Below are positions 8,507 through 16,586 of a stretch of DNA of 64,000 nucleotides, in pieces. The position numbers and the translations under genes were made by a program. The notes beneath the pieces are model-generated. The model searched no databases and had not been told where the DNA came from. It worked only from the letters and a program-made list of their open reading frames with translations. Within the stretch, counting starts at the first letter, position 1. Every line of letters begins with the position of its first letter. Origin of the DNA: JAAOII01 sp965207945 (GTDB taxonomy: Bacteria > Pseudomonadota > Gammaproteobacteria > CBDBNL01 > JAAOII01); the NCBI GenBank assembly GCA_965207945.1, contig OZ242303.1, positions 1,488,001 to 1,552,000 on the forward strand, written 5' to 3'.

Positions 8507-9268
8507 ATGCGGTTGAGAGGTAAAACCGCCATCATAACCGGTGGCAGTGGTGGTATAGGACTAGCGCTGGCTGAAGGGTATGCGGCAGAGGGGGCTAAGG
8601 TGGTTATCGCAGATATAAAAAAGCCAGAAAAACAATTAACTTCTGCAGATAATATTGCATATTGTCCGCTTAATATCCTAAAACAAGAATCCATAGATGC
8701 AACCATTGCATTCACACTGGATACATTTGGGGGGGTGGATATACTGGTGAACAATGCGGCAGTGTTTGATTTGTCTCCTACAATGGAAATAACCCGCGAG
8801 AGTTATCATAAGATATTTGCAGTAAATGTTGAAGGAATGCTATTTATGCTGCAGGCCGTCGCAAAACAGATGATAAGACAAGGAACAGGCGGTAAAATCA
8901 TAAACTTTGCCTCACAAGCAGGCAGACGTGGAGAAGCATTGGTAGCGGTATACTGCGCCAGTAAGGCGGCAGTTATTAGTATTACTCAATCAACAGGACT
9001 GGATTTAATTAAGCATAAAATAAATGTCAATGGCATTGCTCCTGGTGTGGTTGATACGCCCATGTGGGATGAGGTGGATGCTCTTTTTGCTAAGTATGAA
9101 AAGCGCCCTAGCGGTGAAAAAAAGAAATTAGTGGGGGAAATGGTGCCTTATGGCAGAATGGGTAAGCCACAGGATTTAGTGGGGGCAACAGTATTTTTAG
9201 CAAGCAATGAAAGTGATTATGTGGTTGCCCAAACCTATAATGTTGATGGTGGCAATTGGATGAATTAA
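8507..9268 (+). CDS. smoS: Sorbitol dehydrogenase (SDR family, SmoS/PolS type)
   Basis: NAD-dependent short-chain dehydrogenase, 253 aa, expected to oxidise D-sorbitol to fructose (and related polyols). It has the TGGSGGIG cofactor loop (11-18), NNAA (82-85), catalytic Ser136, Tyr149 and Lys153. Stretches such as GRRGEALVAVYCASKAA and the C-terminal VAQTYNVDGGNWM match what I remember of Rhodobacter sorbitol dehydrogenase closely, so I trust the subfamily. Placed 25 nt after the ATPase it completes a transport-plus-oxidation operon. No Shine-Dalgarno is visible before the ATG. Confidence 0.85.
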   Translation: MRLRGKTAIITGGSGGIGLALAEGYAAEGAKVVIADIKKPEKQLTSADNIAYCPLNILKQESIDATIAFTLDTFGGVDILVNNAAVFDLSPTMEITRESYHKIFAVNVEGMLFMLQAVAKQMIRQGTGGKIINFASQAGRRGEALVAVYCASKAAVISITQSTGLDLIKHKINVNGIAPGVVDTPMWDEVDALFAKYEKRPSGEKKKLVGEMVPYGRMGKPQDLVGATVFLASNESDYVVAQTYNVDGGNWMN

Positions 9269-9295
9269 GCAATAATATACAACTATGATACGATT

Positions 9296-10075
9296 ATGAC
9301 AAAATATCTTAAGAAATATGACCTAAGCGGCAAGAGCGCCCTTATTACTGGCGGGGCGCAAAGCATTGGCTTCGCAACTGCAGAAGCGATTGGAGAATGC
9401 GGCGCCAAGGTGTATATTGCCGACCTTACTGAAGAAGTTGGCAAGGAAGCAGTGGAGAAATTAACTGCCAACGGAATTAGTGCCGAGTTTGTTAAGTTGG
9501 ATGTAACCAATAGCACTCAGGTGGAGGAACTAGCTAAAGAACTTAACCACAATGGCAAACAGATTGACATTTTAGTATGTAGCGCTGGAATTGCCCGCAG
9601 TGAAACTCCAGCAGAAGAAGTGGCAGATGAACACTGGCTTAATGTTTTGGATGTTAATCTCAACGGTTTGTTTTGGTGCTGTCGCAGCTTTGGCAAGTTC
9701 ATGCTAGCGCGTAAACAAGGGTGTATAGTGAATGTTGGCTCTATGTCAGGATTTATCGTCAATAAACCGCAACCGCAATCCTATTATAATGCTTCCAAAG
9801 CGGCAGTTCATCAGCTAACTAAATCATTGGCGGCTGAATGGGCAGAACGGGGAGTAAGAGTTAATGCAGTTGCCCCCACCTATATAGATACTCCTCTCAA
9901 CAGATTCGCTATGGATAATAATGATATGTATCCTGTGTGGCTGGAAAGCACCCCCATGAAAAGGATGGGACAGTGTGATGAAGTGGCATCCGCGACCCTA
10001 TTTCTTGCCACAGATGCATCCAGCTTGTTAACTGGTTCTATCTTGCTGGCAGATGGTGGTTACACCTGTTGGTAA
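9296..10075 (+). CDS. SDR polyol dehydrogenase (galactitol/xylitol dehydrogenase-like)
   Basis: Short-chain dehydrogenase, 259 aa, with the cofactor loop TGGAQSIG (18-25), NAG-type motif CSAGIA, Ser149/Ser151, Tyr164 and Lys168 (YNASK). The stretch VNVGSMSGFIVNKPQ and the end ADGGYTCW resemble Rhodobacter galactitol dehydrogenase and related polyol dehydrogenases. As last gene of the polyol operon it probably oxidises a second sugar alcohol taken up by the same importer. Which polyol cannot be read from sequence. It converges with the barrel protein gene, whose stop is 6 nt away. Confidence 0.75.
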   Translation: MTKYLKKYDLSGKSALITGGAQSIGFATAEAIGECGAKVYIADLTEEVGKEAVEKLTANGISAEFVKLDVTNSTQVEELAKELNHNGKQIDILVCSAGIARSETPAEEVADEHWLNVLDVNLNGLFWCCRSFGKFMLARKQGCIVNVGSMSGFIVNKPQPQSYYNASKAAVHQLTKSLAAEWAERGVRVNAVAPTYIDTPLNRFAMDNNDMYPVWLESTPMKRMGQCDEVASATLFLATDASSLLTGSILLADGGYTCW

Positions 10076-10081
10076 GCAATA

Positions 10082-10804
10082 TTAATACCAGGAGTATCCA
10101 AGCTTAAAACTAAGCGAAGTTACTTGGATATCCTGTAATTCTCCCGACTCACTGTGAGGGTTAGTGACAGAACCTGTCCCATCAGAGAACTGGAGCTTAT
10201 CTCTTTCCAAGGTGCCAGGAAAGCTATGCAGTAGGTGAGCGCCGATAGTAAACCCCGAACTAAACAAATAATTATAACCAAGATTAAGCGCAAGTAAGAA
10301 CTCAGGTCTGTAGGTGGATATGTTTTCTGTGCCACCTCGTTCTCCTTGTTGGGAGTTGCTAAAAGATTTTTCGCTCTCTGCCTGCATATACCAAAAGCCG
10401 AAACCAAGATAAAACCCTCCAGGATAATGATAACGATACCCTAAGAAAGGACCTGATATTGATATTTTTTCTGTGCTTGACAATTGAGCACCCGCATCCT
10501 GTGTAGTCCTAGTCCCAGTCCTAGTTCTAGTTGCCTCCTCTGCAAAGACATAATAGTCCAACGCAAAAGCATTACCGCTGGTAGACCCTATATCCAACAT
10601 AAAACCAACCCCGCTCTCTGAAGTTGGCTCTTCTCCAAATCCTTTAGCGTTGATGTATTGAAGCGTCTCTGATAATGGCACAGTCCCAACTAATATGCCA
10701 ACACTACCCCGAATTGGTGGTGCATCTGCTGCCTGCCCTTGCTGTGATAAAGCAATAGCGCCACCAATAGACACCAATGCAATTAAAATATTTTTGGGGC
10801 GCAC
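10082..10804 (-). CDS. Putative outer-membrane beta-barrel protein
   Basis: Unrecognised protein of 240 aa. I start it at the GTG at 10804 because a signal peptide follows (basic RPKN, hydrophobic ILIALVSIGGAIALS, cleavage after GQA); the open frame reaches to 10915 but that part overlaps the CoA ligase gene. The body has alternating hydrophobic/polar stretches rich in Gly, Tyr and Phe and ends in GYSWY, typical of outer-membrane barrels recognised by their last aromatic residue. A short Arg-Thr repeat (RTRTGTRT) comes from four 6-bp DNA repeats near 10506-10530. It follows sucD-like by 1 nt, so it may be the outer-membrane partner of this uptake operon. Confidence 0.6.
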   Translation of the reverse strand: MRPKNILIALVSIGGAIALSQQGQAADAPPIRGSVGILVGTVPLSETLQYINAKGFGEEPTSESGVGFMLDIGSTSGNAFALDYYVFAEEATRTRTGTRTTQDAGAQLSSTEKISISGPFLGYRYHYPGGFYLGFGFWYMQAESEKSFSNSQQGERGGTENISTYRPEFLLALNLGYNYLFSSGFTIGAHLLHSFPGTLERDKLQFSDGTGSVTNPHSESGELQDIQVTSLSFKLGYSWY

Positions 10805-10805
10805 G

Positions 10806-11681
10806 TCATAGTTTAGAAGAAAGCGCTGATGGGATATCAGCTGGAGTGCCGCATACGACAACCCCGCCCTCTTCAAGTGCTTGTTTTTTAGATTCGTAAG
10901 AACCACGTTTGCCAACTACTATGGCGCCAGCATGTCCCATCTTTTTGTCGGGGGGTGATTCCGCTCCAGCAATAAACGCGGCTATGGGTTTATCCATTTT
11001 AGCCGCATACTCTGCTGCCTCTTCTTCCATTACTCCGCCAATTTCGCCCACCAAAGCCACTGCATCTGTATCCGCATCTTCGTCTAACATTTTTAACGCA
11101 TCTTGAGTGGTAGTTCCTATGATGGGGTCGCCTCCTATACCAATAAAAGAGGATATGCCGAGACCAGAACGCACCAAATTAAGACAAATTAAAGTCCCTA
11201 AACTCCCAGATCTGGAGATAACGCCTATCCTGCCTGGCTTGAAAATATTTTCGTTGAAAGCTGGCATAAATCCAAGAAAACATTGACCAGTCCGCACCAT
11301 GCCAGCGGTGTTTGGTCCTAAAATCTGTGCTCCTGCTTCACGTCCTGCAGCCAAAAAATGCATAACATCGTGAACTGGTATATGCTCGGTAAGAACTACT
11401 ATGTTCTTTATGCCTCCTTTTAATGCATCCAGCACCGCATCCTTAACTCGCATAGGCGGTATAAAAAGTACTGCGGCATCATTGGTATCATTAGTAGCAT
11501 CTTGCGCCGCATCTGCCCCGCTACCCCATACGGGCAGATCAAGATGTATGCTTCCCGCTTTCTTAGGATTAATTCCTCCTACTATATTAGTGCCGTAGCC
11601 GAGCATTTTTTCCGCCCAGAAGCTACCTTGTTTGCCGGTTATACCATAGACCAGCACTCTATGTTGGTTAGTTAAAATCAT
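10806..11681 (-). CDS. SucD-like acid-CoA ligase, alpha subunit
   Basis: CoA-binding subunit of an NDP-forming acid-CoA ligase, 291 aa, like succinyl-CoA synthetase alpha. The phosphorylated histidine is His250 in KMGHAGAI and the supporting glutamate is Glu213 in GEIGGVMEEE; an N-terminal Rossmann CoA domain (YGITGKQGSFW) precedes them. It pairs with the beta subunit 18 nt upstream. Since it lies with a TTT transporter and an acylating aldehyde dehydrogenase rather than with TCA genes, it probably activates an imported carboxylate (candidate: sulfoacetate) rather than serving the TCA cycle. A true SucD remains possible. Confidence 0.78.
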   Translation of the reverse strand: MILTNQHRVLVYGITGKQGSFWAEKMLGYGTNIVGGINPKKAGSIHLDLPVWGSGADAAQDATNDTNDAAVLFIPPMRVKDAVLDALKGGIKNIVVLTEHIPVHDVMHFLAAGREAGAQILGPNTAGMVRTGQCFLGFMPAFNENIFKPGRIGVISRSGSLGTLICLNLVRSGLGISSFIGIGGDPIIGTTTQDALKMLDEDADTDAVALVGEIGGVMEEEAAEYAAKMDKPIAAFIAGAESPPDKKMGHAGAIVVGKRGSYESKKQALEEGGVVVCGTPADIPSALSSKL

Positions 11682-11683
11682 TG

Positions 11684-11703
11684 TTACTCTTAATTACTCT
11701 TAA
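11684..11703. repeat. 10-bp tandem repeat across a stop codon
   Basis: TTACTCTTAA occurs twice in tandem (11684-11693, 11694-11703), covering the stop codon of the SucC-like gene and the spacer to the SucD-like gene. Confidence 0.8.
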
Positions 11704-12878
11704 TTATTTTGGGGTTTATTCGTTCCCTCTATAGTTGCCTTAGCCGCATTAACTGCCGCCGCAACCGCATCATTCATTGCTGGGTAAGGGTTAATATTGA
11801 GTTCTTTTTGCACCATAGCAACCGCTTCTTTATCTCCAGTACCATGAATAGAAAAGAATACTGGAATTTGCGGATTTAACTTCTTCCAAGCGGTTATAAT
11901 CCCTTCCACCATAACATCGGTGCGGGCAAAAGCGCCACAGAAGTTTACTAGCAAGGATGTAACCTTTGGATTATCAAGCACTAGTTCCAATGCTTCTTCG
12001 CCTAGGCGATATGCCTCACCTCCTATCTCCAAAAAATTAGCCGCCTTACCGCCATGATAAGCAATGGCGTCCATAGTTGCCATAGTAAGTCCAGCTCCAT
12101 TAGCAAGGACACCCACATCACCGTCCAGTTCTATGTAGCGCATCCCCAATTCTTTACCTCGCTTTTCCAAAGGACTTTGTTTCTCGCCACTACCAAGTGG
12201 CGTCAATTCTTCCTGACGGGGAATTGCCGAGTCATCCATAGTGAATTTGCAATCCAACGCAATATAGTTGCCCTGTTGAGTTTGGACTAAGGGATTTATC
12301 TCCAGTAGTTCGGCATCATTTTCCATATACACCTTGGAAAGCTTTTCTGTAATAGCTGCTATCTGCGATGCCTCTTCTGCGCTTATTTGCTGTTGTTTTA
12401 GGGCTTGGGTGAAAGCGCTAACATCAAGCGGTTTGTCAATATCCATAACAAAGCGTAGTAGCTCATCAGGATACTGCTCGCTGCTCTCTTCAATGCTCAT
12501 ACCTCCATGGCGTGAAAAAAGAACCAAGGGGGATTTACTTGATGAGTCGTTCATAATAGCTAAGTAGCTCTCGCTTTTGATATCCACCGCTTCTTCCACC
12601 AGCAAGCTCTCTACTTGATAGCCACCAATCTCCATGCCAAGTATTTTGACTGCTGCAGCTTGCGCTGCGGCTTCATCTGATACTATCGCAATACCGCCCG
12701 CCTTGCCTCGTTTGCCGCTAGGCACCTGCGCCTTAATTGCGCACTTACCTCCCGATGTGGCAATTTGGGTGGCGGCTTGCTGTGCTGCATCAGCAACATT
12801 AGTCGCTATACTGCTAGCAGGAATGGCTATGTCGGACTGCTGTAGCAGTTTTTTTCCTATATGCTCTTCAAAGTTCAT
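11700..12878 (-). CDS. SucC-like acid-CoA ligase, beta subunit (ATP-grasp)
   Basis: ATP-grasp subunit, 392 aa, the length of succinyl-CoA synthetase beta. Recognisable are the N-terminal VPSGKRGKAGGI nucleotide region, LEINPLV (metal/nucleotide site), the GNYIALDCKF segment and NGAGLTMATMDAI of the C-terminal domain. It forms a heterodimer with the 10806 product to make acyl-CoA with ATP or GTP. The gene sits between the aldehyde dehydrogenase and the alpha subunit with gaps of about 20 nt. The substrate-binding loops cannot be judged by eye, so sulfoacetate, malate and succinate all remain possible. Confidence 0.8.
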   Translation of the reverse strand: MNFEEHIGKKLLQQSDIAIPASSIATNVADAAQQAATQIATSGGKCAIKAQVPSGKRGKAGGIAIVSDEAAAQAAAVKILGMEIGGYQVESLLVEEAVDIKSESYLAIMNDSSSKSPLVLFSRHGGMSIEESSEQYPDELLRFVMDIDKPLDVSAFTQALKQQQISAEEASQIAAITEKLSKVYMENDAELLEINPLVQTQQGNYIALDCKFTMDDSAIPRQEELTPLGSGEKQSPLEKRGKELGMRYIELDGDVGVLANGAGLTMATMDAIAYHGGKAANFLEIGGEAYRLGEEALELVLDNPKVTSLLVNFCGAFARTDVMVEGIITAWKKLNPQIPVFFSIHGTGDKEAVAMVQKELNINPYPAMNDAVAAAVNAAKATIEGTNKPQNN

Positions 12879-12883
12879 AATCT

Positions 12884-12905
12884 GTTAAAGTTCAGTTAAA
12901 GTTAG
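12884..12905. repeat. 11-bp tandem repeat across a stop codon
   Basis: GTTAAAGTTCA (12884-12894) is followed by GTTAAAGTTAG (12895-12905), 9 of 11 identical. The second copy contains the stop codon of the aldehyde dehydrogenase gene. Confidence 0.7.
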
Positions 12906-14323
12906 TTTTGAATGTTGTATTTTTTCAAATATTTGCCGAAAATTTCTTCTTCGCTTGGTTTATCTTCCGCCACCTCTGTAACCAAGTGGGTGATGTTAAT
13001 AAAACATTTATAATTGAGATTTTCTGATATTGAGTTGCCTTGCCAGGTGCCGCAGCCCATAGAAAGAGTAAATGGCAGAGCGTTACTAAAAGAACCGCCA
13101 TTGCCAAAAGTATGCGCCTGGTTTACTAATACTCGGACAGTTTCCATCTGCTCTGCCAGCAGGCGAGCATTATCCATATTCGCGGTATGCACTCCCACGG
13201 AATGTCCTTTGCCCTGATATTCTGCAATCTCCTCACATTTTTTCATTGCCGCAGCAAAATCTTGGGCTTTATAGATGGTAAGCACATTACAAAGTTTCTC
13301 ACCACTTAGCGGGAATGAGTTGCCCACACCATGCTCTTCTACCATAAAAAATTTAGCTTCACTTGCTATTCCCCCTCCGTTCTCGCTATCTCCCAAACCA
13401 AAACTATTAGCCAACAGCTTAGAAGGACGCGCCACTACATCGCGATTTAACTTGCCATCTTGCCATAGGACACTTTCAATTTTTTCTTTCTCTTCGGGGC
13501 TAGCTAAATATCCGCCTTGCCGTTGTAGCTCAGCAAGCATCTTGTCGTAAACACTTGCGACAATTACCAAACAATTCTCCGATGAACAGGAGGTGGAATT
13601 ATCAAATATTTTGGAGGCAATTATTTTTTGCGCTGCATCCGTAATATCTGCGCTATCATCAACTATAACAGGAACATTACCAGCGCCTACTCCTATGGCG
13701 GGGGTTCCGCTGCGATAAGCGTTGCGTACATTATTTTGACTGCCGGTGCAAACCACCAGGTCAGCTATATCCATAAGCTGGGTTGTGGCATCACGGGTAA
13801 CTGGCGTTGGGATAATCTGCACCAAATCTACAGGCGCTCCTATCATGGATAATGCTTGACGCATTAATTCCACTGTCGCATTGGTCACTTTCCATGCAAG
13901 GGGGGATGGAGCAATGATGATAGCATTACCTCCCTTAAGTGCCATCATTGCCTTGTTAACCGGCGTTGCCGAAGGATTAGTGGAGGGGGTAATCGCTGCA
14001 ACCACACCTACTGGCTTGGCATATTTAGTCATGCCAGCGGCGGGATTATCTTCTATGATGCCGACAGTAGGAACTCTTAGTAAATCGCGCAGAGTGCCGA
14101 AGGTCTTGCGTTGATTTTTTATGTATTTTGATTCAACATCGCCTAACTCAGTGATGTCCACCGCCATTTGCGCCAATTCTCTTGCGTTCTTGGCGTTGTA
14201 AAGAGACCAGCCGAGTGCAGTTATCGCTTCGTCTACCTTCTCTTGAGTGAGGGGCTGCCATGATTTCATTGCTTGCTGCCCTTTAGCAACTAATTCCTTA
14301 ATGGATATTGTTTCTTCTTGCAT
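12902..14323 (-). CDS. CoA-acylating aldehyde dehydrogenase, sulfoacetaldehyde dehydrogenase (SauS)-like
   Basis: Aldehyde dehydrogenase superfamily, 473 aa, acylating branch (EutE/PduP/SauS). The catalytic cysteine is Cys246 in FDNSTSCSSENC, a motif I recall from SauS-type sulfoacetaldehyde dehydrogenases; GVGAGNVPV (211-219) is the nucleotide site. It interconverts an acyl-CoA and an aldehyde with NAD(P)H. Next to a CoA ligase and a carboxylate transporter, the likely route is acid to acyl-CoA to aldehyde, as in sulfoacetate degradation. No sulfoacetaldehyde acetyltransferase (Xsc) or sulfite exporter lies in the window. Succinate or malonate semialdehyde are alternatives. Confidence 0.72.
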   Translation of the reverse strand: MQEETISIKELVAKGQQAMKSWQPLTQEKVDEAITALGWSLYNAKNARELAQMAVDITELGDVESKYIKNQRKTFGTLRDLLRVPTVGIIEDNPAAGMTKYAKPVGVVAAITPSTNPSATPVNKAMMALKGGNAIIIAPSPLAWKVTNATVELMRQALSMIGAPVDLVQIIPTPVTRDATTQLMDIADLVVCTGSQNNVRNAYRSGTPAIGVGAGNVPVIVDDSADITDAAQKIIASKIFDNSTSCSSENCLVIVASVYDKMLAELQRQGGYLASPEEKEKIESVLWQDGKLNRDVVARPSKLLANSFGLGDSENGGGIASEAKFFMVEEHGVGNSFPLSGEKLCNVLTIYKAQDFAAAMKKCEEIAEYQGKGHSVGVHTANMDNARLLAEQMETVRVLVNQAHTFGNGGSFSNALPFTLSMGCGTWQGNSISENLNYKCFINITHLVTEVAEDKPSEEEIFGKYLKKYNIQN

Positions 14324-14336
14324 AGTTATATATTAT

Positions 14337-15830
14337 TTATCTAGTTTGTGGAACGCGTAGCGCGCGGAAAATATTCCAGCCCAAAACAAGTATAGCCAGA
14401 ACTAACAATAAAGCAGTTACTGGACGATAAAAAAGTGCGACTGGCTGGTAATGAAGTAATAGCATAGCTTTGACAAAACTTGACTCGCCAATACCGCCCA
14501 GAATGAGCCCTAATACCATACCGGCAACTGAGTAGCCCGAGCGTCTCATCAAATACCCCACTATGCCAGCGATGTACATAACCATTACATCTACAGTTAA
14601 GTTGCGCAATGCATAAGCGCCTACAGTTGCAATTAGCAAGATAGCTGGAGCTAAAAAATGAAATGGAATTCGCAATAAATAGACAACGGTTTTGGTCTGC
14701 AGGTACCCCAAAGCAAATATAAAGCAGTTAGCAAAAAACATTGAAGCAAAAACCGTCCATACTAATTCACTTGAGTTGATGAAGATAAGGGGACCTGGTT
14801 GCATGCCATGAATTTGGAAAACCCCAACCATTATAGCGGTAAGAGCGCCGCCTGGCAAACCAAGCGCCATTAGGGGTATCATCGCGGCACCAGTAGCTGC
14901 GTTATTAGCGGTCTCAGAAGCAACCACCCCAGCAAGCTCGCCCTTGCCAAACTTCTGTTCCTTGCTGGACCAACGCACCGCTTCGGCGTAACTTAAGAAT
15001 GCCGCTAACACCGAACCTATACCTGGCAGGATGCCAGCAAAAAAACCTATGCCTGTGGATCTAAGCACTGTCCATTTAAGCCGCCAGAACTCTAACACTG
15101 AAGGGAAATCAAGCACTACCTTACCCTTATATTTCACCGCAGTTTTACTTGTTAGTATTTTCCCTCCTTGAAACAGAACCTCGGACACTGCGAATAATCC
15201 CAGCACCATAGGAATAAAGTGAATGCCTGCCAATAGATAATAGCTGCCAAAATTGTAACGTCCTACGCCGCCAGCAGGGTCGGTGCCTATAACCGCTATC
15301 ATTAGCCCTATGCCTACAGACAATAAGCCCTTCCATAGAGTAGCAGCTCCCACCCCAGCGGATACCGCTAAACCAAAGCAAACCAACGCAAAAATTTCTG
15401 GGGGACCAAAGGTGCTTGCTGCCCAGTCGGCTATAAGTGGAGTTGCGGTCATCATCAGCAACGCCGAGCAAATACCGCCAAAAGCCGAACATATAACTGC
15501 AGCTCCAACAGCTTTACCGGCTTGCCCATTTAAAGTCATTGGGTAGCCATCAAAAGCTGTCGGGGCGTTCTCAGGAGAACCAGGTATATTAAAGAGAATG
15601 GCGGTTATTGCCCCACCAAATACTCCAGAACAATAGATTACCGAAAAGAACATAATTGCATGTTCGGGCTGCATATTGATGGTAAAGGGCAAAATAACCG
15701 CAGCTAAAGTAAGCATGTTTATGCCAGGTATTGCTCCAAAAATCATTCCACCAAGCAATCCACTAAAAAATAATACAAGGGCTATAGGGTCGGTAAAAAG
15801 CCCCTGCGCCCCAATTAAAAAGTTCTCCAT
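14337..15830 (-). CDS. tctA: TTT transporter large membrane subunit TctA
   Basis: Integral membrane subunit of a tripartite tricarboxylate-type transporter, 497 aa from the ATG at 15830 (a TTG at 15845 would add five residues). The early GLLGGMIFGAIPGINMLT and the later glycine-rich repeat GIGFFAGILPGIGSVL are the duplicated signature of TctA, with about 12 helices. Its start overlaps the end of tctB by 16 nt. It moves a carboxylate or sulfonate across the inner membrane using an ion gradient, loaded by the TctC protein at 16587. Confidence 0.93.
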   Translation of the reverse strand: MENFLIGAQGLFTDPIALVLFFSGLLGGMIFGAIPGINMLTLAAVILPFTINMQPEHAIMFFSVIYCSGVFGGAITAILFNIPGSPENAPTAFDGYPMTLNGQAGKAVGAAVICSAFGGICSALLMMTATPLIADWAASTFGPPEIFALVCFGLAVSAGVGAATLWKGLLSVGIGLMIAVIGTDPAGGVGRYNFGSYYLLAGIHFIPMVLGLFAVSEVLFQGGKILTSKTAVKYKGKVVLDFPSVLEFWRLKWTVLRSTGIGFFAGILPGIGSVLAAFLSYAEAVRWSSKEQKFGKGELAGVVASETANNAATGAAMIPLMALGLPGGALTAIMVGVFQIHGMQPGPLIFINSSELVWTVFASMFFANCFIFALGYLQTKTVVYLLRIPFHFLAPAILLIATVGAYALRNLTVDVMVMYIAGIVGYLMRRSGYSVAGMVLGLILGGIGESSFVKAMLLLHYQPVALFYRPVTALLLVLAILVLGWNIFRALRVPQTR

Positions 15831-16429
15831 AAAATTATAAACCAATTAGAAAAATCATAAAATCCTGGCAAGGTCCCTGTAGGCAAGGGGACATATAACA
15901 GGGAAGTAAATATTATATTAATTACAAGAAATATAGTGATAGGAATTAAACACAAGAATAACCGACGCCTCTCGCCCATTATATACAAGCATGCAACCAA
16001 GAATACCAATGAAGAGAAATAAAAACCTACATAACGCATACTTAATACATAGAGCATAGCCACTGCGAAGAGAAGCCACACTCTTGCTACGGATGATGGC
16101 TCTTGTTCTCCTGCGGGCGAAGATTTCGTTTGGGAAGATTTCGTTTGGAGAGCGGACTCAGGTTGAGCACGGGCTGCGGCTTTAGCTGCCAAGAATTTTT
16201 GTAAACATTGAACTCCTGCAGCAAAAACAATCATTAATAAAATCGCTCGTGGCCAAGAAGCAGGACCCCATTTATATCCTGCTAAATTTTCATTAGCAAA
16301 ATCTGCAGAAAAAAACCAAGCAACTACAACGAAAAGTAACCACCAAACAAACTCCATAAGTGGAGAGTTGGCTTTATCGCCATAAGTGCTCAGGTATTGA
16401 GATATTTTTTTAACGTAGGTAACTGGCAT
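15815..16429 (-). CDS. tctB: TTT transporter small membrane subunit TctB
   Basis: Small membrane subunit, 204 aa, about four helices. As usual for TctB it is poorly conserved and is assigned mainly by helix pattern and position directly before tctA. Residues near 97-106 are QTKSS twice, from a perfect 15-bp tandem duplication in the gene (16119-16148), in a polar loop between helices. It is separated from tctC by a strong terminator. Confidence 0.85.
   Translation of the reverse strand: MPVTYVKKISQYLSTYGDKANSPLMEFVWWLLFVVVAWFFSADFANENLAGYKWGPASWPRAILLMIVFAAGVQCLQKFLAAKAAARAQPESALQTKSSQTKSSPAGEQEPSSVARVWLLFAVAMLYVLSMRYVGFYFSSLVFLVACLYIMGERRRLFLCLIPITIFLVINIIFTSLLYVPLPTGTLPGFYDFSNWFIILWRTF
16119..16148. 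repeat. Perfect 15-bp tandem duplication inside tctB
   Basis: GAAGATTTCGTTTGG is present twice in a row without mismatch, adding five residues (QTKSS) in frame to a cytoplasmic or periplasmic loop of TctB. Confidence 0.9.
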
Positions 16430-16461
16430 TATTAATTTAATTGTTTACGTATTTATTTACA

Positions 16462-16500
16462 CTATTTGTTCACGCTATTTGTTCAAACTATTTGTTCCCG
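16462..16500. repeat. Three 13-bp tandem repeats between tctC and tctB
   Basis: CTATTTGTTC begins at 16462, 16475 and 16488, a 13-bp period with three variable bases per unit. It lies between the tctC terminator and the tctB start, where an operator or secondary promoter could be; no regulator is recognisable. Confidence 0.8.
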
Positions 16501-16527
16501 CTTAGGGGAACGTCAGTATTTACATAA

Positions 16528-16571
16528 AAAATCGGGTAGATAGAGGGAACTACCTCTATCTACCCGATTTT
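16528..16571 (-). terminator. Strong hairpin terminator after tctC
   Basis: A perfect 19-bp stem (16528-16546 with 16553-16571) around a 6-nt loop, followed on the minus strand by a T run. It stands 16 nt after the tctC stop and before tctBA, and so should give excess binding protein over membrane subunits. Confidence 0.92.
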
Positions 16572-16586
16572 CAGTAATAGTGCTAG

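Noticed and set aside
10805..10915. 37-residue N-terminal extension of the barrel protein
   Set aside because: It overlaps the conserved C-terminus of the SucD-like gene and precedes a clear signal peptide that begins at the GTG at 10804.
15831..15845. Upstream TTG start for tctA
   Set aside because: The ATG at 15830 fits the family start better; TTG would only lengthen the overlap with tctB.
16462..16500. Three 13-bp repeats as a CRISPR or iteron array
   Set aside because: The units are too short, without spacers of CRISPR length, and no cas or replication genes are near.
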